This document shows, in pieces, positions 19,025-27,621 of a stretch of 32,846 bases of DNA (positions are counted from its first letter, which is position 1; every line of letters begins with the position of its first letter). Source of the stretch: Cyclobacteriaceae bacterium (GTDB lineage: Bacteria; Bacteroidota; Bacteroidia; Cytophagales; Cyclobacteriaceae); NCBI GenBank assembly GCA_018224645.1, contig JAGTVG010000365.1, forward strand, positions 1 through 32,846, read 5' to 3'. The notes under the pieces were generated by a model. It was not told where the DNA came from and did not search any database. It saw only the letters and a list, made by a program, of their open reading frames with translations. The translations under genes were made by a program, and so were the position numbers.

Positions 19025-21706
19025 TTATCTTGTTGAAATAAGATTCCTGTCCCTTAACGCATTTACACCATTTTCCCAGGGTCCGCCGGCTCCCCAGATA
19101 TAATAGGAAAAATACATGGTACTTTTCTGATAAATGGGCGTCCAGGGCTGGAATTCAGCATAATAATGGTGTGCATCATTATTCACCGGGTGATTCATCC
19201 ACATATGGAGGAACAAAGGCTGGGTCACAGGAAATGCGCCCACGAAAGTGATGTCTTCCATGGTGTCATAACCGGCATTCCATCCTTCCTTCATATGAAA
19301 TACCCGCCCATAATACCTTTCCGGTTTCATCCTGTATTCGGACAAACCATCCAGCTCTGGTATGATAAATACATCCTCCGTCCAATGCCGGTTGCCGAGC
19401 TCCAGGATGGGCTGGGGCCCAAGTACATTGGCTTCCGGATTCTTAAAGGTCAGGGCAAACCGTACCTCCAGTAAAGGGGAATTCCCATACAATGTGAATG
19501 TTTTCTCCAGCCGGTTACCAAAATAATCGGCTGCCATTTTTACCCTTACGAAATCGCCTTCCTTTCGTACAATTTCTGCATCATAAACCTTATGGGTTTC
19601 CATGCTCCCCTGCCCCAGGAAATCTTCAAATCCTCCATAGGGATAATATCCCCGTTTTCTGAATTCCCGCCTGTCGTCCACGGCTTTTTCCGGCCAGAGC
19701 TTAAACAATACATTGTCATTCCGGGATTTTACAATGTATTCAATCACCCTGGCGCCTGTGGCCAGCAGGGTCACCTGCACACTGTCATTTTCCATACGGT
19801 ATTCCATAACCCCATCACTGTTCAGGTCAACTTCATATACGTATGGCCTTCCCGAAGCTTTCCCAACCCCCAGTTGACCACTTTGTGTTACCCCGAGGGC
19901 GGATACATTCACCTGGTAATTGCCTGCGGGTAATTTGATGTCAAATGCCATATTTTTGTAAGTACCGACTGGAGCCGAACAGGTTTGCCTGTTTTTTAAT
20001 ATCACTTTGCCCTGCTTGTTCATATCAAGGACTTCCAGTTGTACGGGGAAAGGTTCTCCGGATGAAAAATTATGGATGGTGACCGGATAGGTCATCTGGG
20101 AAGCATGATCATAAAGCAGTTGATGAACCGATACGACAGGAGGAAGGTCCAGCATGGTCAGTGTACTTTTTTTCGAGGTTTCCCATTGATAATGAACGGC
20201 AATGGGATTGGTTCCGTCCATGGCATCAGCAGACGGTTTGATGGGGTATGATAATGTTTTTGAACTGTTTGCCGGCAATATCAATTCGAAGGACAAACCG
20301 GCATCCATGCTGAGTTCAGGGGACAAAACAATTTCCAGTTTTCCTTTCAGGGGATGCTGATAGAAATTGGTAATGGTCAGGTTCATCTGATAATTATCCA
20401 TTTCCGCTTCCAGGCTTACTTTATCCCCGAAATACTCCTCGAGATAGGCCCGGTCCAACAGCAACATTTCAAGTGTATTCCGATACAAGGCGGGCCCCAT
20501 CATTTTTCCCATTTCCAGAACGGCCACTTCCCTTCGGCTGAGAATAGCTTCCCACATGGTATCATTGGTTAACCGGTCCCCTTTATTCAGGAAAAGCACC
20601 ATGCAGTTGGACGCATCTCTGTCAAGTTGACCTGTTGAGGAAACAAATGGCACCTCCTCCTGATCAATCTGTTCCTTATTGCCTTCCCCGGCCAGATAAC
20701 CGTGGTATTGAAACGGATCAGCCAGGGTGTCGAAAACATCCCTGAAAATATAGCCGCCCTTGCTATGGGCATAATCGATCCATGATTCTTTTGTGAACAA
20801 ACTCTGTACCTGCAATCCTTCGTAATCCCTGCAACCGTAAATGGGCGAAAAACCAACATCCGAAACTATGGGAAGATTTACCCTCGTCAGCCAGTCCTTC
20901 AATTCATCCTTTGCCAGGAAATCCATATATCCATCGAATACAAACCATGTATTCCCTTCATTCATGCCTTTGCCCATCACTTCCAGGGGATGACCGGCGG
21001 TACAGGTGACACTTTTCAAAAGGGTCTTCACGCCGAACCACCCACGGTGGAGGTCATATTTATTCACCACATCGATTGTATTCTCGATGAGGAGTTGCAC
21101 TTTCTCAATTGCCTCCCTGTTTTCAGCGGATATAACAAAGATCCTCCGTCCCTCATTTTCCAGGTAGAATGCATCTACCGCACTGTAATCTACGGCAAAT
21201 AGCTGGTGACTCTTAAGTTTTTCATTCCCGGATAGATCGTCCGGATATTTTTCCATAAGTACTTTCCCGGCATCTGAGACCGGGTCAAGGAGAACCAGTA
21301 CATTATTTTCTTTTATCCGATCTTCCAGTTCCTGAATGGTGGGTTGATCCAGCATTTCATACGGTTCAGAAAGGAGCCCGGCTATAAATCCTTCCTGCAT
21401 CTTCAGTCCCGGAACGCCCATATCGTCTGCAAGATCCCTTTTGCTCTGCGCAATGGTCATTGGGATATTGGAATTCGCCATCTTAAAAAGATTTCCATAA
21501 CGTATCCATTCCCGGTAAATGTCGTGCCAGTAGTTGGTGTATCCGTTGAACTGAAAATTGTTATGGATCGTATTTTCCATGATCCGGGATGGTGCCTGAG
21601 TCCTGAAATCGGCTAACCTCTGTGCGGATAAAAAATTTACGGATATGGATGCTGTTAAAAAAATGATAAAAAATAATGTTTTCATAATGATGTTTTCTAT
21701 CAACAT
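19025..21706 (-). CDS. Large secreted protein of unknown function with C-terminal beta-sandwich (start probably 21685)
   Basis: 893-aa ORF; signal peptide 'MKTLFFIIFLTASISVNFLSA'; C-terminal 'YRMENDSVQVTLLATGARVIEYIVKSRNDNVLF...EKTFTLYGNSPLLEVRFALTF' mutarotase-like beta-sandwich flavour; no clear family. Confidence 0.8.
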   Translation of the reverse strand: MLIENIIMKTLFFIIFLTASISVNFLSAQRLADFRTQAPSRIMENTIHNNFQFNGYTNYWHDIYREWIRYGNLFKMANSNIPMTIAQSKRDLADDMGVPGLKMQEGFIAGLLSEPYEMLDQPTIQELEDRIKENNVLVLLDPVSDAGKVLMEKYPDDLSGNEKLKSHQLFAVDYSAVDAFYLENEGRRIFVISAENREAIEKVQLLIENTIDVVNKYDLHRGWFGVKTLLKSVTCTAGHPLEVMGKGMNEGNTWFVFDGYMDFLAKDELKDWLTRVNLPIVSDVGFSPIYGCRDYEGLQVQSLFTKESWIDYAHSKGGYIFRDVFDTLADPFQYHGYLAGEGNKEQIDQEEVPFVSSTGQLDRDASNCMVLFLNKGDRLTNDTMWEAILSRREVAVLEMGKMMGPALYRNTLEMLLLDRAYLEEYFGDKVSLEAEMDNYQMNLTITNFYQHPLKGKLEIVLSPELSMDAGLSFELILPANSSKTLSYPIKPSADAMDGTNPIAVHYQWETSKKSTLTMLDLPPVVSVHQLLYDHASQMTYPVTIHNFSSGEPFPVQLEVLDMNKQGKVILKNRQTCSAPVGTYKNMAFDIKLPAGNYQVNVSALGVTQSGQLGVGKASGRPYVYEVDLNSDGVMEYRMENDSVQVTLLATGARVIEYIVKSRNDNVLFKLWPEKAVDDRREFRKRGYYPYGGFEDFLGQGSMETHKVYDAEIVRKEGDFVRVKMAADYFGNRLEKTFTLYGNSPLLEVRFALTFKNPEANVLGPQPILELGNRHWTEDVFIIPELDGLSEYRMKPERYYGRVFHMKEGWNAGYDTMEDITFVGAFPVTQPLFLHMWMNHPVNNDAHHYYAEFQPWTPIYQKSTMYFSYYIWGAGGPWENGVNALRDRNLISTR

Positions 21707-21872
21707 TTTGTACGCTTCAATTTAAGGATTTTTATGGAACATTACAGTAAATATTTTGATGATGCTTATTCACTTCATTTTGAATATGAAAGGAATCTTA
21801 TAAAGACGCCTTTTTATCTCATGGTTTCGGTTACGATTTTGAGTATTCTGCTAAATTTTACGGATCTGGTTT

Positions 21873-21972
21873 CACGCAATACGCGCCAAGTTTTACGCAA
21901 GGCACGCAATGGAAAATTAAAAAGGCCTTTGCGAACACTGCACCTTCATGGCGGCTTTTGCGAGAAAAATTT
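21873..21972. repeat. Degenerate inverted repeat of cgcaag/cttgcg type
   Basis: TTTCACGCAATACGCGCCAAGTTTTACGCAAGGCACGCAATG on one side and CCTTTGCGAACACTGCACCTTCATGGCGGCTTTTGCGAGAAAAA on the other; imperfectly complementary arms built from CGCAA units. Confidence 0.6.
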
Positions 21973-22377
21973 TTTGGGTGTGGCAATGACCGGATTTTCC
22001 AGTTCATGAGAGATTGGGGCCAGGGAATCCTGTTTTTCTACATTTCCAATCCGGTATACCGGGGATCTGCCTTCAATCGTCAGGTAATCAGACCAATGCA
22101 CCGGCTGTATGAGGGCGGAACTCATCTGGTCAATATTTTTTACGGAAACACTGAAACCTGTAACCCAGGATCCATACCATTCCCTGATATCCTGATTTTC
22201 AGGTTAATCTGTTCCCTGATGAAAAAGTCCTTTTTTATAGTCGATAAATCAACAGAAATTTTTTCACGGGCCTGAAGATTTTCCGTGTCGGATCCCTCAC
22301 CATTTTTTCCTGGTTCATAAAGATACCCGGAAAAACCCAGTTTTTGCTCAGCATTTCTGACAAACCTTTTCCCGAAG
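21946..22377 (-). pseudogene. 3' remnant of a secreted MG2/carboxypeptidase-regulatory-like protein, frameshifted
   Basis: Minus-strand frame A: QKLGFSGYLYEPGKNGEGSDTENLQAREKISVDLSTIKKDFFIREQINLKIRISGNGMDPGLQVSV(FP*); continues in another frame: SVSVKNIDQMSSALIQPVHWSDYLTIEGRSPVYRIGNVEKQDSLAPISHELENPVIATP..* No start codon or signal peptide; the frame change lies near 22147-22155. Confidence 0.6.
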
Positions 22378-22379
22378 GA

Positions 22380-25076
22380 TCACAAAGTCAGGTCCACTGC
22401 CGAGCCTATCACCTCCGTCCTCAGGCCGGGATCATTGTCCAGCATAATCACCACGACATAGGGCATATCCGGATCAATTATCTTTAGTTTAAACTGCACT
22501 TCCCCCGGACCATTACCGGAAAGATCTGCCGATTTTACATCCTCATCAGCCGCAGCATTGAAGGTTCGCAAAAGTACTTCATGCTTGCCTTTCCCATTAA
22601 GGGTAACCAGAACCGTCACTTCCTGACCCGACCGTTCGGATCCTGCCCGGAACTGTATCTCTTCCTCATCCTTCTCCGCAACGGCAGACGGCTCAGCGAA
22701 GGAAGTATAGACCGACAACGCACCCAGGAAACGGTTAACTGGTTCGACCCAGATTTCCTTGTGGGTGGCATTGTTGGTGGCCGACCAGTACGGTTGGTCA
22801 CCGGACAGGCAATCCATGCCTACCGGAAGGGAGCCGACAATATTTTTCAGGCAGTAGGCAAAATGCGGGGCAAAATCATAGCCCAAGCCATACATCAGGC
22901 TTTGCCCGAACGGATTGGCCCCAAGCACCCATTCCATCTGTTTCTGAACAAGCCCGATCCCATCCGCGTCATTCCGCAGCCGGGCAGCTTCGGCCAGTGC
23001 CCATGCACTTGACATCTGAATATTTGTATTCCCATGGAAAAGGTTGTCCCGGTAAATCGGGAATGTCCGGAGTACATATTCCTCGTTCAGTTTTGTACTT
23101 TCCTCAAATTGCCTCATCATATCCGTCCGCCGGTCTTCTTCCTTCACGGAGAGGATCTCAGATCTTTTCCATACCGAATTGGGCAGATGTCCGTAAGGCT
23201 CAGCGATCCTGCTGCCCCGTTTCATGAAGAATTCACTGTGCAGTGCGGCGGCACTATACCATTGCATCCAGTCTTCATGACCAGGAAATTCCCGGCAAAG
23301 CATGGTCAGGGCAATCAGCGGGGCTTCTTCGAAAGCGGCATGGTGATTGTGGATTACATGGTTTCGTTCCGTACTGGTATAGAAATAACCTGTGATGGGT
23401 ATGCCGTCCACAAATCGCTGTTCCTGGCACTGGATTAATAGCCGGCCGAAACGGATGGCCTGATCAATGTATTTCTCATCCCCAGTCATCCGGCTCAGCT
23501 GGATCGAGGATGTAGCCCCCCAGGCGGCCTCGCGGTAATCAGCGCGGTCCCGGGAATTCATCGAATCGACAGCTGCCTGCCAGTCCTCCAGGGAAGCAAT
23601 GCGTGACTGTTCAGCAAGTTCCGGATGAGAATTTTTCAGCATAACGGCAGCCTGGCACTGAACAGCCGCTGTGAGGAAGTTTTCCCAGGGAATGTTCCGT
23701 GCGGGAGAAACCACATCATCGATGGTCCCCACTTCATTATCGGTATAGATCCGCATGACACTGAAGCTCATATGATATCCATCCCCGAAACGGGTCTTCA
23801 GGAGATACTGCAATCCCCAGGCGATTTCCTCCCGTATCCGTCCGGCCAATTCCGCCTGAATCCCTGCCTGCTCCAGATTTTCCAGGTTCAGCATCATGGC
23901 ATAGGCAGACATAGCGGTCCGCCAGGAACCCTGGGATAGATCACCTGCATCATGCCAGCCACCATTGATGATCTTTTTTGTTTCGCCATAAAATCCCTGC
24001 CAGTCCTTGTGACATTCCAGGTGAATTCCAGGCACAGCATATCCGCAACGCTGACAGAAGAAAAAATTAACCGCTTTAAACAGTGGCTGAACCCAGACCT
24101 GGTCCTCAATCGGGAAAGGATTGGATTCAAGGTTACCGGTCCGCAGACGGAATTCACCGGTTCCTTCATAACCTGAAAAATCAAGCATCCGGAACATACC
24201 CTGCTCATTCCGGACAACCTGTACCTCGCCATTAAAGACCGCATTCCCGTCCCTGCCGATCAACTGGAAACTTCCCCCTGCACCCTCACCCACCATGGCT
24301 ATTTTCTGCTCTGACGGGCGGTAACCCGCATGGTTGAAGGCAAATTTTTCGGGTGCCACCTCCCATCCTTCGTACTGGTCACCGTCCACGAGCTGGATCT
24401 CGAGCTGGTCAATATCGTAAGTGACAATGCCCTCTTCTTCCGGGTGATGGCCTGTAAGCATCTGGTTGATCCTGAAAGCAGTGACCTTATCCCGTTTCAA
24501 ATGGTGTATCTCGTACATGACATGGTTCCACTGGCCTGGCTTCAGGTCATGAACGAAATGTGATTTACCGGGATAGGCAGCGTTATATATGGAACCTTCA
24601 CAGTCAAATGAAAGATAAATACAATAGGTGGGCATATCGGCAGGATGAACATATATCCAGAAAGAGATCCGGTTGAAGTCCGACCAGTTCTGTGGTTCTT
24701 TGAATGGAAGTTCCACGAATGACCGGCCGCCCTGGGTTCCATTGAAGGAATCCCATTCACTTCGGTTCTGCCGGTAATGCTCTTCATCGCGAAGGGAAGT
24801 ACGGAAACGCAGGGATTGACCGCCATCCCGTGCCCTGTCGGTGATATAACTCATTTCCCCGATGCCGGTCACCTGCCAGCCGGCAGGCTGTTCCATGTCA
24901 TCAATCAGACGGGTCTGATGAACAGTTTTTTTCTCCCAGGCTGACATCAGAGCATTTGCCTCAGGGACATCAAGCGGAAATGCTGCCAGAGCAACCTCCT
25001 TTTGAGTTTCTTTAACCGGGGAGGAGCATGAGAAAACAAGGATCATGCTCAGGATATAAAGGATAAAATTCTTCAT
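22380..25076 (-). CDS. Secreted glycoside hydrolase family 9 lipoprotein, paralogous to the 429-3338 product
   Basis: 898 aa; lipobox 'MILVFSCSSPVK'; 'FAFNHAGYRPSEQKIAMV' (CelD_N-like), 'NGGWHDAGDLSQGSWRTAMSAYAMM', 'VLGANPFGQSLMYGLGYDFAPHF', 'HKEIWVEPVNRFLGAL'. Confidence 0.9.
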   Translation of the reverse strand: MKNFILYILSMILVFSCSSPVKETQKEVALAAFPLDVPEANALMSAWEKKTVHQTRLIDDMEQPAGWQVTGIGEMSYITDRARDGGQSLRFRTSLRDEEHYRQNRSEWDSFNGTQGGRSFVELPFKEPQNWSDFNRISFWIYVHPADMPTYCIYLSFDCEGSIYNAAYPGKSHFVHDLKPGQWNHVMYEIHHLKRDKVTAFRINQMLTGHHPEEEGIVTYDIDQLEIQLVDGDQYEGWEVAPEKFAFNHAGYRPSEQKIAMVGEGAGGSFQLIGRDGNAVFNGEVQVVRNEQGMFRMLDFSGYEGTGEFRLRTGNLESNPFPIEDQVWVQPLFKAVNFFFCQRCGYAVPGIHLECHKDWQGFYGETKKIINGGWHDAGDLSQGSWRTAMSAYAMMLNLENLEQAGIQAELAGRIREEIAWGLQYLLKTRFGDGYHMSFSVMRIYTDNEVGTIDDVVSPARNIPWENFLTAAVQCQAAVMLKNSHPELAEQSRIASLEDWQAAVDSMNSRDRADYREAAWGATSSIQLSRMTGDEKYIDQAIRFGRLLIQCQEQRFVDGIPITGYFYTSTERNHVIHNHHAAFEEAPLIALTMLCREFPGHEDWMQWYSAAALHSEFFMKRGSRIAEPYGHLPNSVWKRSEILSVKEEDRRTDMMRQFEESTKLNEEYVLRTFPIYRDNLFHGNTNIQMSSAWALAEAARLRNDADGIGLVQKQMEWVLGANPFGQSLMYGLGYDFAPHFAYCLKNIVGSLPVGMDCLSGDQPYWSATNNATHKEIWVEPVNRFLGALSVYTSFAEPSAVAEKDEEEIQFRAGSERSGQEVTVLVTLNGKGKHEVLLRTFNAAADEDVKSADLSGNGPGEVQFKLKIIDPDMPYVVVIMLDNDPGLRTEVIGSAVDLTL

Positions 25077-25118
25077 GATAAAAAATGTTGTAAGTTAAAA
25101 AATGATTGTATTTAACGA

Positions 25119-25161
25119 AAAATAGAGATGACATCCCTCAAAGGGATGTCATCTCTATTTT
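25119..25161 (-). terminator. Intrinsic (probably bidirectional) terminator after the GH5 gene
   Basis: AAAATAGAGATGACATCCCT-CAA-AGGGATGTCATCTCTATTTT: perfect 20-bp inverted repeat with A/T ends, 4 bp from the GH5 stop codon. Confidence 0.9.
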
Positions 25162-25165
25162 CTTT

Positions 25166-26260
25166 CTAAGGTGGCAGAATCGCATCCTTCCGGTGGTTGA
25201 TCCACCTCCTGTTTTCCTGGTCAAAAACACCCATATTTGACCCCATCAGATCCCACATGGACCAGCTCATCCCATGCTTTTTCATCTGCTCCACCACAAA
25301 TGTCAGCCATTTTACGGCCGATTCCTGATCGGCCTCATGGATCACGCCGAATTCACCAAGGAACAGCGGCCGGTTATGTTTTTCCCCCCAATCGGCCGCT
25401 TTTTGAAAATCGTCTTCAACAGCCTTTTTTTCTTCCGGTGTTCCCCTCCAGGTCACACCGGTGGGATTCCCGCTGACTCCCTGGTGCGTGAATTTATGGG
25501 GACTGTAATAATGAACCTCCACAATGATGTTACGGTCCTTTTCGGGCAGTTTCAACTCCTCAAGGGCACTGAAGCCGTTCCAATTGCCCGGGCCGATGAC
25601 CAGGGTCCGGTCCGGATTGGACTCCCTGACGATCCGGTATGCATCCAGCATGAGGTAATTCCAGAGATATGGTGTCAGGTTGTTATTGGGTTCATTCAGC
25701 AAACCAAAATACACGTTATCAGGAAAATCTTTATAATGTTCGGCCATCTGCACCCAGGATGCGAGAAACATCTCCCTCAAACCCATGGGGTCTGCTCCCA
25801 TCACCCGGTACTGGTGGTTGTCGATGATCACGGCAAAGCCCCTGTCAAGTGCTTCCATAACGGTCCAGTCAAGCCTTTCAAAAAAAACACCGGAGATCTG
25901 ATAAGGAGGCTTCACGGCAAGAAGCAGATCAACGCCATATCCATGGGCTTCATTCCTGGTAAGGGCATACTGCTGATCCCTGTTCATATGCAGGAAAGGC
26001 CGGGTATTGATGCGGATCCCGGTCAGACCGGCTTCCTTCATGATATCCATCTCTTTTCTTTCCCAATCCTTGTCCCAGTTTTCCCATTTATAAAGGATGT
26101 TACCGATATTCCCTCCCCTGCCAAGCTGTTCATTCTGCCTGAAGGCATGCATCGGATCAGTGACCTGGCCTGTAGAAATATTGATGAAGATGGTCAGGAT
26201 CATCAGACTGGCAGTTACATACAAGAAAGCTTTTGTTATTATTTTTTTACCTGGTTTCAT
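25166..26260 (-). CDS. Secreted glycoside hydrolase family 5 (cellulase/endoglucanase-like)
   Basis: 364 aa; 'ERKEMDIMKEAGLTGIRINTRPF', 'VYFGLLNEPNNNLTP' (acid/base Glu), 'VEVHYYSPHKFTHQG', 'PLFLGEFGVIHEAD' (nucleophile Glu). Confidence 0.9.
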   Translation of the reverse strand: MKPGKKIITKAFLYVTASLMILTIFINISTGQVTDPMHAFRQNEQLGRGGNIGNILYKWENWDKDWERKEMDIMKEAGLTGIRINTRPFLHMNRDQQYALTRNEAHGYGVDLLLAVKPPYQISGVFFERLDWTVMEALDRGFAVIIDNHQYRVMGADPMGLREMFLASWVQMAEHYKDFPDNVYFGLLNEPNNNLTPYLWNYLMLDAYRIVRESNPDRTLVIGPGNWNGFSALEELKLPEKDRNIIVEVHYYSPHKFTHQGVSGNPTGVTWRGTPEEKKAVEDDFQKAADWGEKHNRPLFLGEFGVIHEADQESAVKWLTFVVEQMKKHGMSWSMWDLMGSNMGVFDQENRRWINHRKDAILPP

Positions 26261-26300
26261 GGGTATTTATTTTCTGTATACATGGGTAAATCGATTTCAA

Positions 26301-26351
26301 AAATCTGATTTTCACGCCATCACTCGGAGTGATGGCATGAAAATCAGATTT
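26301..26351. repeat. Long near-perfect hairpin with GCCATCACTCGGAGTGATGGC core
   Basis: AAATCTGATTTTCACGCCATCACT-CGG-AGTGATGGCATGAAAATCAGATTT: 24-bp arms with a single mismatch, ending 3 nt before the stop of the 26354-27436 gene. Confidence 0.9.
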
Positions 26352-26353
26352 GA

Positions 26354-27436
26354 TCATATGCATGAATATGTTTTATCCGGGTCCATGGCATGCCCCCAGC
26401 CCAGGATCTCTTCATTCTCCAGGGATGGAATCACTTTCAGGAAACCTGATTCCACGAGCCCTCCCACCTGGAAGTAAACCGCATCGACATCAGAATGCGT
26501 TTCATCCGGAAAATGGGCAAATCCGCCATCGGGTTTGCGGCATGTAAGGATCCAGTCCGTTGCCTTTTTAAAAGCCTTCTTCACCCCAGGATCTTTTTGG
26601 TCGGCCAGCTGGCGGAGAATGAACAGGGCATCGAAACAGGCATGAACATCCCAATCCGGCTCATGGAGATGCCACGATCCGTTTTCCTGCTGGTCACGGA
26701 GCACCCGGCTGATCATAACTTCCGCTTTTGGTGTTGGCTCCCCGGCCAGCCGGAAATAATGGGCGGCATGAAATGTGGCCGCTACATGATCCTGAAGATA
26801 TCCGTCATCCTGCTGTTCCCCGATAATGTATCCCCGCATCTTTTTATTAATGTTTTCCGGCATCTTCTCCCCGAGTGCACAGAAAAACAGCGGGAAAAAA
26901 CTGGTTGTATACAGGGGTAATTCCGTAAACTCCTTGCTGTCAAAAAAATAATCGATCACGGGCATCGGATCGTACTTCGGTCTCTCATCCATAAGCCGTA
27001 AGGCAACCACACTTTGAACCGTATTATATAGCCTGGCGAGCGGGGCTTGCATATCCATGCTCCCCGTAGGAGCATAAAAAGCCCCATCAGGCTGCTGGCA
27101 GGATATAAAAAACTCCCTGGTCTCATCGGGATAGCGAAGTTCCCATCCAAAGGTCCTGCTGAGAATGGTGGCATAGGTGGGTGCGGCAATCCCCGATAAA
27201 CCGGTATCAGATTTCCCCGGATAGGCAGGATCAATACCGGGCCGGAAAGATCCATCCGGGTTGGCCACCTTGTGCAAAAAATCCTGCACGCCTTTCAATA
27301 CTTCAGGATTGTTTCTGAAACCCGGATAAAACCCAAATGAGAGGCCACCCGCGCACATTAATGTGTGTATGATGAAATTCCTTCGTTCCATATGTTTATT
27401 TTTAAATTTTGTATAGTTATTCCTCCCGGATTGCAT
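26354..27436 (-). CDS. Secreted prenyltransferase / squalene-cyclase-like alpha-alpha toroid protein
   Basis: 360 aa; twin-arginine-like N terminus 'MERRNFIIHTLMCAGG'; repeated QW-like units 'NPDGSFRPG', 'QPDGAFYAP', 'QDDGYLQDH', 'QENGSWHLHEPDWDVHACFDALFIL', 'KPDGGFAHFPDETHSDVDAVYFQVGGL'. Confidence 0.75.
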   Translation of the reverse strand: MQSGRNNYTKFKNKHMERRNFIIHTLMCAGGLSFGFYPGFRNNPEVLKGVQDFLHKVANPDGSFRPGIDPAYPGKSDTGLSGIAAPTYATILSRTFGWELRYPDETREFFISCQQPDGAFYAPTGSMDMQAPLARLYNTVQSVVALRLMDERPKYDPMPVIDYFFDSKEFTELPLYTTSFFPLFFCALGEKMPENINKKMRGYIIGEQQDDGYLQDHVAATFHAAHYFRLAGEPTPKAEVMISRVLRDQQENGSWHLHEPDWDVHACFDALFILRQLADQKDPGVKKAFKKATDWILTCRKPDGGFAHFPDETHSDVDAVYFQVGGLVESGFLKVIPSLENEEILGWGHAMDPDKTYSCI

Positions 27437-27571
27437 TATACAATTTAAAACTGCTTAAGGATTATCCATGAATTTTTATCATATTTTTGCTCTTGGATCG
27501 AAAAAATACCCTGGATATCTTTTCATATGAGGAAATTTAGTGATAAATATCTGTTCACGTCATCAATTAAG

Positions 27572-27617
27572 CATCATACTTATGCCTCGCTCGGAGTGAT
27601 GGCATGAGTATACGATG
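27572..27617. repeat. Imperfect hairpin sharing the CTCGGAGTGATGGCATG core
   Basis: CATCATACTTATGCCTCGCTC / GAGTGATGGCATGAGTATACGATG imperfect arms; lies 4 nt past the stop of the 27622-28554 gene. Confidence 0.75.
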
Positions 27618-27621
27618 TTTT

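Noticed and set aside
21734-22275. Two overlapping plus-strand ORFs (91 and 105 aa) upstream of the 893-aa gene
   Set aside because: They run through the CGCAA repeat and antisense to the MG2-like remnant; no domain or good start context.
22581-23438. Plus-strand ORFs (143 and 134 aa) antisense to the second GH9
   Set aside because: GH9 motifs on the minus strand are unambiguous; antisense ORFs look like codon-bias artefacts.
25274-26308. 344-aa plus-strand ORF antisense to the GH5 gene
   Set aside because: The GH5 on the minus strand has clear catalytic motifs; the antisense translation has no recognisable domain and arises from codon bias.
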